Source of the DNA: Rhinopithecimicrobium faecis
Lineage (GTDB): Bacteria > Bacteroidota > Bacteroidia > Sphingobacteriales > Sphingobacteriaceae
Length of the DNA stretch: 64,000 bases
Assembly (NCBI GenBank): GCA_017942165.1
Contig: JAGKSB010000007.1
Span: 1 to 64,000, forward strand
Direction of reading: 5' to 3'
A program made the position numbers and the translations under genes. Below are positions 42,972-51,405 of this stretch, one piece after another; position 1 is the first letter of the stretch, and every line of letters starts with the position of its first letter. A model generated the notes under the pieces. It saw nothing but the letters and a program-made list of their open reading frames with translations, did not search any database and was not told the DNA's origin.

Positions 42972-43514
42972 TTAATTCAAATGGTACTTTTTCTCTAAAA
43001 GAATTGCTAAATCTAAGCTCTGCTCTAGTTCCCCAGAAGCTTCTTTTTTCCAAAGCATATCGATAATAAGAAGCATCAATTGAGTTTCCAATTCAGGGTT
43101 TTCATAATTCAACTCCGTAAAAGCACGATTTATAATAGGCTGCACAGGTTTCATAAATTGCTCATGCTGCTGTTTAGAAAAACTATGATGCGAGAGGCGT
43201 TCCTGTAACTTCCAGAATAAGGGTTCATCTGCCACCAGCTTGGTAGGTAAATTAATCATATTACGCAAAAAGTCTTTGGGATCTTTGTAGGTCATCATCC
43301 CCTTATGATGCATTAGAACACGACGGTAACCAGATTTTATTAAATGAAAAAGGAGGGCATCTTTGTTTCCAAAATGTTTGAAGATTAAGGCCTCACTCAC
43401 TCCAGCGTTGATGGCTATCATTTTTGTGGAAGTATCGGTGTACCCCTTCTCCGCAAATAATAGAAGTGCCTCTTTCATAATCCTCTCCTTTCGACTCAAT
43501 GCATTTTCTTTCAT
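42972..43514 (-). CDS. TetR/AcrR-family transcriptional regulator
   Basis: The protein has 180 residues. An N-terminal TetR helix-turn-helix (KERIMKEALLLFAEKGYTDTSTKMIAINAGVSEALIFKHFGNKDALLFHLI) is followed by an all-helical ligand domain without recognisable ligand motif. The target is unknown. It is upstream of nagZ on the same strand, but nagZ has its own promoter. Direct repeats TTTTGACTA flank its own -7 box, which would suit autoregulation. Confidence 0.9.
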   Translation of the reverse strand: MKENALSRKERIMKEALLLFAEKGYTDTSTKMIAINAGVSEALIFKHFGNKDALLFHLIKSGYRRVLMHHKGMMTYKDPKDFLRNMINLPTKLVADEPLFWKLQERLSHHSFSKQQHEQFMKPVQPIINRAFTELNYENPELETQLMLLIIDMLWKKEASGELEQSLDLAILLEKKYHLN

Positions 43515-43527
43515 ATGAATTTCACTG

Positions 43528-43561
43528 TTTTGACTACAAATATATTTAAACTTTTTGACTA
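43528..43561 (-). promoter_or_regulatory. tetR promoter flanked by direct repeats
   Basis: The -7 box TATATTTG (43544-43537, minus strand) is an exact match. The 9-mer TTTTGACTA (plus strand) occurs at 43528-43536 and 43553-43561, on both sides of the box and 25 nt apart. It is a candidate operator. Confidence 0.5.
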
Positions 43562-43647
43562 AGGACTGTCAGAGATTTGTTAAAAAAACACAAATTTATT
43601 CAAATTTACCTATTAGTTAGTTAGTACACACTCGCTCACTAGGAGTC

Positions 43648-43705
43648 AAAAAGTAGGGACATAAGGCATGAAAAAGTAGCGAACAATCACATGAAAAAGT
43701 AGCGA
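43648..43705. repeat. Three degenerate 23-bp repeats after pncA
   Basis: AAAAAGTAG recurs at 43648, 43671 and 43694, an exact 23-nt period. The last two copies share the longer core CATGAAAAAGTAGCGA. The array ends 7 nt from the pncA stop. Confidence 0.65.
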
Positions 43706-43712
43706 GCAGGAG

Positions 43713-44303
43713 CTATAACAAGCGTCCCCCTTGTGCTTTAAAATAAGCTTTTTTAGTGGCGTAAGAGGCCTCTTCAATAGGGCGTGTAGCAGCTTGCAGA
43801 ATGACCGTTTTAAATCCCAACTTCAGCGCGTCAAGGGCTGTAAAATAAACACAATAATCCGCCGCAAGTCCACATATATGCACTTCCGAAACCCCTTTAT
43901 CCATTAAGTAATCACCCAATCCCGTTGCGTGTATATGTCCGTTATCAAAAAAGCCACTGTAGCTATCTACGCGTGTATCGAGCCCTTTTTGAAAAACTTG
44001 CACCAGGGCCTCCGGCGTTAAATCTGCCGCAAATTCAGCCCCATAGCTATGCTGAACACAGTGTTCAGGCCATAGTGTCTGCGGTAATCCATGTAATGTT
44101 ATTTGCTGAAAAGGCTCCATTCCTGGGTGTTGAGAGGCAAAACTTTCATGTTTCGCTGGATGCCAGTCTTGCGTTGCGACGACCATGGAATAATTTGGAA
44201 CTAACGCATTGACCAGGGGAATAATTTCTTCTCCACGTGGAACATATAAACTTCCTCCTGGTAAGAAGTCATTTTGTATATCAACTATTATTAAAGCAAT
44301 CAT
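43713..44303 (-). CDS. pncA: Nicotinamidase (isochorismatase-like hydrolase) PncA
   Basis: The protein has 196 residues. Features of PncA are the catalytic Asp8 in IIVDIQNDF, the metal ligands in TQDWHP plus the later His in KHESF, and the nucleophilic Cys in GLAADYCVYFTALDA. It hydrolyses nicotinamide to nicotinate for NAD salvage. Related isochorismatases lack the metal ligands. It starts 5 nt after the response regulator stop, so it is the third gene of a histidine kinase, response regulator, pncA operon, an unusual partnership. Confidence 0.93.
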   Translation of the reverse strand: MIALIIVDIQNDFLPGGSLYVPRGEEIIPLVNALVPNYSMVVATQDWHPAKHESFASQHPGMEPFQQITLHGLPQTLWPEHCVQHSYGAEFAADLTPEALVQVFQKGLDTRVDSYSGFFDNGHIHATGLGDYLMDKGVSEVHICGLAADYCVYFTALDALKLGFKTVILQAATRPIEEASYATKKAYFKAQGGRLL

Positions 44304-44308
44304 TTTAA

Positions 44309-44983
44309 TTAATTTTCTGTAAACATATAACCGATACCACGTATATTAATAATCTTTAAACGGGCATCTTTATTTAAGTATTTCCGAAGGCGTGAAATAA
44401 AGACATCCAAACTTCGCCCTGTAAAGTAGTGATCATCGGACCAATAGGCTTTTATAATTTCCTCACGCGGCACCACTTGTTCTTTTTGAGTATATAATTT
44501 TCGCAGCAGTTCGGACTCCCGAAAAGACAATTTCACCGACTCATCGTGGTAGCTTAAGGTAAATTTCTGTCCATCTAAGACATAGTCACCTATCAGCAGC
44601 CGTTGCGAGCTCAGCCTTTTGGGATTATTTTTCAATAATGACTCGATGCGCACAATAAGCTCCTCGATACTAAATGGCTTTTTCAGATAATCATTCGCCC
44701 CTAAGTGAAATCCTTTTACAACATCTTCGGTCTGTGTACGCGCTGTTAAGAATATCAGCGGAACTTGACTATCTAGGGCTCTAATTTTTCGAGCAAGGGT
44801 AAAGCCATCCATCACAGGCATCATCACATCGATTAAAACAAGGTCAGGCTTTTGCGTCTGAAAGCTTTCCAGCGCTTGCTGTCCATTAGTCTGATGCGTC
44901 ACCCGGTAGTTATTGGCTTCCAAGCTATCAGCAATAATCAGCGCTAAACTAGCCTCATCCTCGACATATAAAATATTTATCAT
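44309..44983 (-). CDS. OmpR-family response regulator
   Basis: The protein has 224 residues. A receiver domain with phospho-acceptor Asp52 (LVLIDVMMPVMDG), acidic pair Glu8/Asp9 and the Lys in LKKPFSIEEL is followed by an OmpR/PhoB winged helix (FRESELLRKLYT...VPREEIIKAYWSDDHYFTGRSLDVFISRLRKYL). It is encoded 10 nt downstream of its kinase. The regulon is unknown. Nothing in sequence ties it to the glycan locus beyond being nearby. Confidence 0.95.
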   Translation of the reverse strand: MINILYVEDEASLALIIADSLEANNYRVTHQTNGQQALESFQTQKPDLVLIDVMMPVMDGFTLARKIRALDSQVPLIFLTARTQTEDVVKGFHLGANDYLKKPFSIEELIVRIESLLKNNPKRLSSQRLLIGDYVLDGQKFTLSYHDESVKLSFRESELLRKLYTQKEQVVPREEIIKAYWSDDHYFTGRSLDVFISRLRKYLNKDARLKIINIRGIGYMFTEN

Positions 44984-44993
44984 AGCTGCAAGC

Positions 44994-46304
44994 TTATAAG
45001 TTATTAGTACCTTTTGGAAGGTATATGGTAAAGGTAGTACCTTTTTTTAATTCAGATTCTACGTCAATTCGACCACCATGTTTTTCCACGATTTGCTTGA
45101 CATAGGAAAGACCGATTCCAAATCCTTTAACAGCATGTAAATTACCTTCAGAAACACGGAAAAATAAATCAAAGATATACCCTTGGTCAGCTTTAGAAAT
45201 TCCGTGACCATTGTCTTTGAACACAATCTTCACCGTCTCGGGTTGCTCTTCGACAGCAATGGAAATAAGCACCTTATCATCCGCATATTTAATCGCGTTA
45301 TCGAGCAAGTTGGAAATAACATTCTTAAGGTGATCCTCATCTGCTTGAAGTACTATGGGGCTTTCAGGCACATCAAGATTAATAGTCAAAATTTTACTGG
45401 CATGGACTTCCATAGGAGCTATTGCGTGGCGCAGAAGCTCCTGCAGATGTACCGAAGATTTATGGATCTTTACACCTGAAAATTCATCGACATCCACTTC
45501 GAGTACACGCTCAATAAGAGTATGCAGATGGGTGAGCTCACGCTTAGAAATTGCTAAATACTGCTCCATCTTCGCACGATTATCCCGCGCGACATACATC
45601 TGTATCGCTTCCACGGCGGCCATGACTGTGGCCACGGGAGTCTTGAGTTCATGCGTCATATTGTTGACGAATGACTTCCGTAATACGGCGAGTTTATGCT
45701 GCTTAATAATTGTTTGAAGTAGAAAGAAAAAGGTGGTTATTAACATCCCCACTAGCAAGAAAGCGACGAAGAGATGCCAACTTAAATTGAACAGAATAAA
45801 AGTTGATATCGATTCAAATTTTAAAATTAAAAATTGTTTTTTCGCGGGGTTAACAAGCATAGGTCTAGTCCATATAGCCTCCTTGGGGAGGTGTTTTTTT
45901 CGCAAGCTATGGAGCTGCTCACGCGATAAGGTTACTAGATCTAACTGATAGGCTGTGGGATATCCTTTGACAGTGAATGCCGAATCTAAGCCGCGCTTTA
46001 TATGTTTAATTTCCGCGGCAGTAATATCTTTTTCATTGAGTAAAAACGGGGGTAATAATTGCTTGGGGTCACCTTTTGAAAGGAAATGACGCGCACGACC
46101 GCGGTCATAATTCCCTACAGAATCTAAGGGAATATCGGCTTGAAACACGGTTTGTACAACATTAAAAAGCGTACGTTCTGCAGAGGAGAGAAATAATTCA
46201 CGGCGATTATTATAGCTTCCTGTAAGCCAAAAAGCGACTACCATGACAGTACCTAAAGCCGTAAAGGCCATTAAAATGAAAATCAATTTAACCTTTTTTA
46301 CCAT
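44994..46304 (-). CDS. Sensor histidine kinase
   Basis: The protein has 436 residues. The first helix is at about 7-28, a periplasmic sensor region follows (about 30-165), and a second helix lies at about 172-195 (LFNLSWHLFVAFLLVGMLITTFFFLL). HisKA comes next, with the phospho-acceptor His in NNMTHELKTPVATVM, and then HATPase_c with NLLDNAIKYAD, FKDNGHGIS and GFGIGLSYVKQIVEKHGG. The sensor part has no recognised domain. It heads the kinase, regulator, pncA operon. A -7 box lies only 8 nt before the ATG, so the mRNA may be almost leaderless. Confidence 0.95.
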   Translation of the reverse strand: MVKKVKLIFILMAFTALGTVMVVAFWLTGSYNNRRELFLSSAERTLFNVVQTVFQADIPLDSVGNYDRGRARHFLSKGDPKQLLPPFLLNEKDITAAEIKHIKRGLDSAFTVKGYPTAYQLDLVTLSREQLHSLRKKHLPKEAIWTRPMLVNPAKKQFLILKFESISTFILFNLSWHLFVAFLLVGMLITTFFFLLQTIIKQHKLAVLRKSFVNNMTHELKTPVATVMAAVEAIQMYVARDNRAKMEQYLAISKRELTHLHTLIERVLEVDVDEFSGVKIHKSSVHLQELLRHAIAPMEVHASKILTINLDVPESPIVLQADEDHLKNVISNLLDNAIKYADDKVLISIAVEEQPETVKIVFKDNGHGISKADQGYIFDLFFRVSEGNLHAVKGFGIGLSYVKQIVEKHGGRIDVESELKKGTTFTIYLPKGTNNL

Positions 46305-46312
46305 ATGTAAGA

Positions 46313-46320
46313 CAAATTTA
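46313..46320 (-). promoter_or_regulatory. -7 box of the histidine kinase operon
   Basis: TAAATTTG on the minus strand matches TAnnTTTG exactly, 8 nt before the start codon. No good -33 element was seen. Confidence 0.45.
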
Positions 46321-46395
46321 ATTAGTAGATTTGCATTAGGTGATCAATTAACCTATTTTAACAAAATATTACACGGATTAACAGTTGTCATTGAT

Positions 46396-46403
46396 TACTT
46401 TTG
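46396..46403 (+). promoter_or_regulatory. -7 box of the DUF4270-kelch operon
   Basis: TACTTTTG matches TAnnTTTG exactly, 19 nt before the chosen ATG at 46423. This supports that start over upstream in-frame codons. Confidence 0.5.
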
Positions 46404-46422
46404 CATTATTCAACTATTTTAT

Positions 46423-47781
46423 ATGAATCAATTTTTTAAGAGAAAGCAGATAGCCTATTTTTTACCACTAATTACCTTATTAGGATTTAGTTCTTGTAAT
46501 AAAGATATCTCCATCTCTTTAGACAACACGGGGGCTGAGAATTTAGGTTTAACGACCATGGATACGGCAACAATTGTTGTATCATCGTATCAAATGGATG
46601 ATATACCAACTTCAGCAACAGGCATCGTACTTGTTGGAAAGAGCAACAATCCTACTTCAGGTAAAATAAGCTCTTCTTCCTTTATGCGCTTAGGTATTCC
46701 AACTGAAACGCTAGCGATTCCTAGTAATGCGACTTTTGACTCCCTGACACTTGTCATTAAACCTAATAAATACTTCTACGGCGATACGACAAAGATTCAA
46801 AAAATTTCTGTTCATCAAGTTACTGAAGATATTAAATTAACGGAAATTAATTTAGGGAAAGATCCAGATGAACGTCCTGTGTTCGTGAGTACAGCATCCA
46901 TCTTTAATGATCAGAAATTCGCTTATAATGCAACCGCTTTAGGTACAGCTAGTTTTTCTCCACGTGTAAGAACGATGGATTCGCTAGCCTTCAAATTAGA
47001 CGCTACCTTAGGGAATCGTTTATTCGGCTATTTACAAACTGGGGATGCACGTGTGAGTTCTAACACTAATTTCCAAGAATTCTTCAAAGGCTTAGTATTA
47101 GTTCCGGCAGCGACCAACACAGCATTGATAGGTTATAAAGATTCTGTATTTATGAATGTTCATTACTCCTATGTTGGCAGTGATGGCTTTAGCACAAAAG
47201 CTAAAAAGACTTTTAGCATAGACAACAAGAATTACCAGCACAACAATATCACATATGATCGTTCAGGAACAGCTTTTGCAAGTCTGAATGCTTCGAATCC
47301 GGAGATCTTTACGTCAGCGACAGCGGGTACTGCTTTTCTAGAAGGTGGCACTGGCGTTGTAGCGCGCCTACAGTTTCCTTCGTTATTAAGTATAGTATCG
47401 GATCCGAAGATTGCTATCAACAAGGCGGAATTAATTATTGAAGCGGAGAATAGTGCTGACGCACAGCAACCTAACCCTGCAGCATTAGAGATTTTTATTG
47501 CCAATAAGATTGTGAACCCTATCGGTCAATTAACGGCACCACAAGCAACAGTGGCGCAATCTGCACCCTTTGAGAAGGGCAATGACACGGGAAAAAATGG
47601 AAAATATACGTTTAATATGATCGAATATTTGAATAATATTAAAAAAACAGCGTATTTTGACTCATCATTATTGGTGAGCTTACCAACATCTCAATTATTT
47701 ACTACAGGAAATAGACTTGTAATTGCGAAATCAGGCGGAAAACCAAAAATAAAATTAAATATCATATATACTAAATTTTAA
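46423..47781 (+). CDS. DUF4270-domain lipoprotein
   Basis: The ATG at 46423 (452 residues) is preferred because it begins a lipoprotein signal, MNQFFKRKQIAYFLPLITLLGFSSC (Cys25), and follows the -7 box. Upstream in-frame codons would run into the kinase promoter. The body is beta-rich with the DUF4270 pattern (ATIVVSSYQMDDIPTSATGIVLVGKSNNPTSGKISSSSFMRLG...). DUF4270 proteins are outer-membrane-linked lipoproteins of Bacteroidota with unknown role. The kelch lipoprotein follows 6 nt later, so the two probably act together. Confidence 0.85.
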   Translation: MNQFFKRKQIAYFLPLITLLGFSSCNKDISISLDNTGAENLGLTTMDTATIVVSSYQMDDIPTSATGIVLVGKSNNPTSGKISSSSFMRLGIPTETLAIPSNATFDSLTLVIKPNKYFYGDTTKIQKISVHQVTEDIKLTEINLGKDPDERPVFVSTASIFNDQKFAYNATALGTASFSPRVRTMDSLAFKLDATLGNRLFGYLQTGDARVSSNTNFQEFFKGLVLVPAATNTALIGYKDSVFMNVHYSYVGSDGFSTKAKKTFSIDNKNYQHNNITYDRSGTAFASLNASNPEIFTSATAGTAFLEGGTGVVARLQFPSLLSIVSDPKIAINKAELIIEAENSADAQQPNPAALEIFIANKIVNPIGQLTAPQATVAQSAPFEKGNDTGKNGKYTFNMIEYLNNIKKTAYFDSSLLVSLPTSQLFTTGNRLVIAKSGGKPKIKLNIIYTKF

Positions 47782-47787
47782 CAATTT

Positions 47788-48780
47788 ATGAACAAGAAAA
47801 ACTGGCTAATGATGCTATTAACTTTCGTTGTAGCCTTTGCAACTTTCTCATCCTGTAAGAAATCAGATGAGGAGGCTAATGAAGTAGATGAATGGGTAAA
47901 AGTATCTGCATTAGATGGAGATCCTAGATCTGCAGCTGCAGGATTTCAAATTGGCAATATCGGATATATTTCTACGGGTCTAATTGGTGCAAATGATCGC
48001 GCACAAGATACTTGGGCATTTAACACACAATCTGGAGAGTGGATTAAGAAAGCAGATTTTCCAGGTGCAAAAAGAAATGAAGCTGTAGGTTTTGCCATTG
48101 GCAACCAAGGTTTCGTAGGTACAGGTTTCGATGGTAATTCAGCATTAAATGATTTTTACAAATTCGACCAAACTACAAATACATGGACTAAAATTGCTGA
48201 CTTCCCTGGAGAGGCGCGTTACGGTGCTGTCGCATTTTCTATTGGAAACTTTGGTTATGTTGGTTGTGGTACGACTTCAAACGATAAAAACTTAAAAGAT
48301 TTCTACAAGTATGATCCTGCAACAAATAAATGGGAAAGCATTACTTCAAACATTGTAAACAAACGTAAAAACCCTTTTGTGTTTGTAATTAACAATAAAG
48401 CATATATTGGTGGTGGTGTTGACAACAACTTATTCGTAGAAGATTTCTATGAGTTTGATGGTCAAAAATTCACACAATTAGAAGATATTAAAAGTAAGTC
48501 TACAAGCTCTTCTACATACAATGTAACTAGAAAATCAGCGACTACAATGGTTATTAACAACTTAGGTTATGTTGTAGGTGGATCGAATCCTTCTGTATTA
48601 TCATCTATTTGGGAATACAATCCAGCGACAAAAACTTGGAATGATGACAATCAAGTATTCCAAGGTTCCGCACGTGAGTCTGCAGTTTCATTCTCAGCGA
48701 ATGGAGCAGGTTTCGTAGTAACAGGTAAAAATGGCACTTCACGTTACGATGACAACTGGAAATTTACACCTGTTAAATAG
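47788..48780 (+). CDS. Kelch-repeat lipoprotein
   Basis: The protein has 330 residues. A lipoprotein signal ends in ATFSSC (Cys23). It is followed by about six kelch blades, seen as repeats such as IGYISTG, QGFVGTGFDG, FGYVGCGT, KAYIGGGVDN, LGYVVGGSN and AGFVVTGKNG, each followed by a YDPATNKW-like strand. A six-bladed propeller for protein or glycan binding is likely. It follows the DUF4270 gene by 6 nt, and a terminator ends the operon. The function is unknown. Confidence 0.9.
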   Translation: MNKKNWLMMLLTFVVAFATFSSCKKSDEEANEVDEWVKVSALDGDPRSAAAGFQIGNIGYISTGLIGANDRAQDTWAFNTQSGEWIKKADFPGAKRNEAVGFAIGNQGFVGTGFDGNSALNDFYKFDQTTNTWTKIADFPGEARYGAVAFSIGNFGYVGCGTTSNDKNLKDFYKYDPATNKWESITSNIVNKRKNPFVFVINNKAYIGGGVDNNLFVEDFYEFDGQKFTQLEDIKSKSTSSSTYNVTRKSATTMVINNLGYVVGGSNPSVLSSIWEYNPATKTWNDDNQVFQGSARESAVSFSANGAGFVVTGKNGTSRYDDNWKFTPVK

Positions 48781-48799
48781 GTTTAAATAACACTTATAA

Positions 48800-48838
48800 A
48801 TAAAGGGGATATATCAATGATATATCCCCTTTATTATT
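48800..48838 (+). terminator. Intrinsic terminator after the kelch gene
   Basis: A 16-bp perfect stem rich in GGGG/CCCC and AT pairs (48800-48815 with 48819-48834) closes a 3-nt loop and is followed by UUAUUUAU. It lies 20 nt after the stop. Confidence 0.85.
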
Positions 48839-48876
48839 TATGATAACTTGAAGGCTTAGCGCGCGGCTAAGACTAG

Positions 48877-49866
48877 TTAGATTAAGCCTTTCTTAACAAG
48901 TAATTCTGCCACTTGAATAGCATTCGTAGCAGCTCCTTTACGTAGGTTATCAGCTACGACCCACATATTTAATGTTTTCTCTTGCGACTCATCGCGACGG
49001 ATACGGCCAACAAAGACTTCATCCTTGCCATGCGCATCCTTTGGCATTGGATACTCTAAATTCGCTGGATTATCAACGACAATTACACCCTCCTGAGCAG
49101 CAAGTGCTGCACGGACATCCGCTAGATCGAAATCATTTTCAAATTCAATATTTAAAGACTCCGAGTGTCCTCCCATAACTGGGATACGAACGGTGGTAGC
49201 TGTTACTTTAATACGGTCATCCTGCATGATTTTATTCGTTTCCAAGATCATTTTCATCTCTTCTTTCGTATACCCATTTTCTTGGAAAACATCAATTTGA
49301 GGAATCACATTTAAATCAATGGTATATGGATAAGCTTTCTCGCCGTCAACTCCTGCACGCTCATTCATTAACTGCTCTACGGCTTTCACACCTGTACCTG
49401 TCACTGACTGGTAGGTAGAAACAACCACACGCTTAACTTTATATTTGTCATGTAAAGGTTTTAACGCTACGACCATCTGTATTGTTGAACAGTTAGGATT
49501 CGCGATAATCTTATCTGCTGCGGTTAACACATCGCCATTCACTTCAGGAACGACCAATTTTTTTGTTGGATCCATGCGCCATGCAGAAGAGTTATCGATC
49601 ACTGTAATTCCCGCCTCTGCGAATAAAGGAGCAAATTCCAAGGAAGTACTTCCTCCAGCAGAGAAAAGAGCGACATCAGGTTTTAAAGCAATTGCTTCTG
49701 TCGGAGTCACAACTTGATACTTCTTTCCCTTGAATTCAATTTCCTTACCCTTACTACGCGCTGATGCCACTGGAATTAATTCTGTTACTGGAAAATTACG
49801 CGCTGCTAATACCGTTAACATTTCGGAACCTACAAGTCCGGTTGCGCCGACTACTGCCACTCTCAT
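48877..49866 (-). CDS. asd: Aspartate-semialdehyde dehydrogenase
   Basis: This 329-residue NADP enzyme reduces aspartyl phosphate to aspartate semialdehyde, feeding lysine/diaminopimelate, threonine and methionine synthesis. The N-terminal GATGLVGSEML binds the nucleotide. The catalytic Cys is in NPNCSTIQMV, followed by STYQSVTGTG, and the His base is in GGHSES. It is divergent from the threonine dehydrogenase gene. A perfect 28-bp palindrome next to a -7 box lies 47 nt upstream of the start. Confidence 0.96.
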   Translation of the reverse strand: MRVAVVGATGLVGSEMLTVLAARNFPVTELIPVASARSKGKEIEFKGKKYQVVTPTEAIALKPDVALFSAGGSTSLEFAPLFAEAGITVIDNSSAWRMDPTKKLVVPEVNGDVLTAADKIIANPNCSTIQMVVALKPLHDKYKVKRVVVSTYQSVTGTGVKAVEQLMNERAGVDGEKAYPYTIDLNVIPQIDVFQENGYTKEEMKMILETNKIMQDDRIKVTATTVRIPVMGGHSESLNIEFENDFDLADVRAALAAQEGVIVVDNPANLEYPMPKDAHGKDEVFVGRIRRDESQEKTLNMWVVADNLRKGAATNAIQVAELLVKKGLI

Positions 49867-49912
49867 GTCTAGTTTGCTTTAAATTTTTAATGAATATATT
49901 ATTGAAACTTGA

Positions 49913-49940
49913 ATTTTAAGCCATTTAAATGGCTTAAAAT
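49913..49940. promoter_or_regulatory. Perfect 28-bp palindrome at the asd promoter
   Basis: All 14 base pairs are complementary (half-site ATTTTAAGCCATTT). It directly abuts the -7 box at 49941-49948 on the downstream side, so it would overlap the asd transcription start. No U-tract follows, which speaks for an operator over a terminator. Confidence 0.7.
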
Positions 49941-49948
49941 CAAACATA
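49941..49948 (-). promoter_or_regulatory. -7 box of asd
   Basis: TATGTTTG on the minus strand matches TAnnTTTG exactly. The predicted start near 49937 lies within the palindrome, leaving a leader of about 70 nt. No -33 element was found. Confidence 0.45.
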
Positions 49949-50416
49949 CTAAAATATCCTTGGATTTTTAGCTAATTTTTAAAAATACAAACAGCTCCTT
50001 ATTATATTCATCAATTTCACATAAAAGCTTTACCAAATGAGTAATATACGGCGCTCAGCACACAGACCTACTAAAAACGTTTTTTTTATCTTCCTTAAAG
50101 GTTTTTTTTTATTCATTAGTTTTATCGTGTGACGACAAGTAAATTTTTCATTTTATAATAAAAAAAAATAAAAAAAAGATAAGCGGCTGGCGGCTGATTC
50201 AAAGAGTAGACAAAAGGTGATTTTCATCGTAATGCTGCGACAAACTAAAGCATTTAAACAACCGATTGTAACAGGATAAAAACAGAATTTTCAATCTTTC
50301 TATGCGAAATAAATCAAAACCTATAAAGGGTCTTCATTTAGAACAAAATTGGGCGTTAAGCAACTCATAAGCTACATTTATTGGATTCTTACCGCATTAA
50401 AGGTATGGCTCGCTTC

Positions 50417-50446
50417 TTGTGATAATTTATAAATAATGTATATTTG
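50417..50446 (+). promoter_or_regulatory. Promoter of the threonine dehydrogenase-yebC operon
   Basis: TTG (50417-50419) and TATATTTG (50439-50446) are separated by 19 nt, a full -33/-7 match. The ATG at 50453 is 6 nt after the -7 box, so the transcript would have almost no leader. Confidence 0.7.
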
Positions 50447-50452
50447 TCAGCA

Positions 50453-51397
50453 ATGAAAGAGAGCATAATTATGATAGGTGCAAACGGTCAAATCGGAACA
50501 GAATTGGCTGCTGCACTACGAAAAAAATTTGGTACTGAAAACGTAGTTACTTCAGATATCAGACAGCCACAAGTATTTGCGGAAGGTGAAATTTTTGAGA
50601 CCATTAATGTCTTAGATCAAGATGCTTTAGTCGCATTATTTGAAAAATACAAACCTACTCAAGTATACCTTCTTGCGGCCATGTTATCAGCAACTGGAGA
50701 GCAGTATCCAATGAAAGCTTGGGATTTAAATATGACGGGTCTCTTAAATGTTTTGAACTTATGTGTAGAACACAAAGTTCAGAAAGTATTTTGGCCGAGC
50801 TCCATCGCTGTATTTGGTCCAAATTCTCCAAAAGAAAATACGGATCAATATTGTGTTATGGATCCCAATACAATGTATGGTATCAGTAAACTAGCTGGCG
50901 AGCGCTTAATTGAATATTACAATGGGAAATATAAGTTAGATATCCGTTCAATACGCTACCCAGGAATTATTTCATGGAAAGCACAACCAGGAGGTGGCAC
51001 CACGGATTACGCGGTACATATTTTCTACGAAGCATTGAAAAACAATCGTTATGAGTGTTTCTTATCAGAAAATACAGGCTTACCGATGTTGTATATGGAT
51101 GACGCTATTGAAGGTACATTACAATTAATGGATGCTCCTAAAGAAAGCTTATCAATACGCTCAAGTTATAATATTACAGGAATAAGTTTTACTCCAAAAG
51201 ACTTAGCTCTTGAAATTAAAAAGATTCTTCCTAATTTTGTAATCACTTATTCGGACAACGACCCGCGTCAAGCGATTGCGGATTCATGGCCTTCAAGTAT
51301 TGAAGACAGCACTGCCCGAAATGATTGGGGATGGCAGCCTAGATTTGATCTAGCAAAGCTTACTCAAGACATGATTGAGAATCTTAAAACAAAATAA
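50453..51397 (+). CDS. L-threonine 3-dehydrogenase, extended-SDR type
   Basis: The protein has 314 residues from the ATG at 50453. The TTG three codons upstream lies inside the -7 box and is rejected. The NAD loop is MIGANGQIGTEL, the catalytic Tyr/Lys pair is in MYGISKLAGE, and SIRYPGIIS and YNITGISFTP are typical of the short-chain threonine dehydrogenases known from Bacteroidota. It oxidises L-threonine to 2-amino-3-oxobutyrate. It is unrelated to the zinc-dependent E. coli Tdh. yebC follows 8 nt later. Confidence 0.88.
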   Translation: MKESIIMIGANGQIGTELAAALRKKFGTENVVTSDIRQPQVFAEGEIFETINVLDQDALVALFEKYKPTQVYLLAAMLSATGEQYPMKAWDLNMTGLLNVLNLCVEHKVQKVFWPSSIAVFGPNSPKENTDQYCVMDPNTMYGISKLAGERLIEYYNGKYKLDIRSIRYPGIISWKAQPGGGTTDYAVHIFYEALKNNRYECFLSENTGLPMLYMDDAIEGTLQLMDAPKESLSIRSSYNITGISFTPKDLALEIKKILPNFVITYSDNDPRQAIADSWPSSIEDSTARNDWGWQPRFDLAKLTQDMIENLKTK

Positions 51398-51405
51398 CTA
51401 TAAAA

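Larger units (their letters stand above)
49867..50452. other. Divergent intergenic region between asd and the threonine dehydrogenase
   Basis: These 586 bases contain no gene I can support. They hold the asd palindrome and -7 box at the left end and a full promoter at the right end (50417-50446). The middle (about 50080-50180) is a series of A and T runs that may be intrinsically bent. No known riboswitch was recognised. Confidence 0.55.

Noticed and set aside
46243..46422. Longer N-terminus for the DUF4270 protein
   Set aside because: The added 60 residues overlap the 5' end of the kinase gene and both promoters, and they precede a clear lipoprotein signal at 46423.
49867..50452. Lysine riboswitch upstream of asd
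   Set aside because: The region lacks the conserved lysine-riboswitch junction sequences, and the only strong structure is a simple perfect palindrome.
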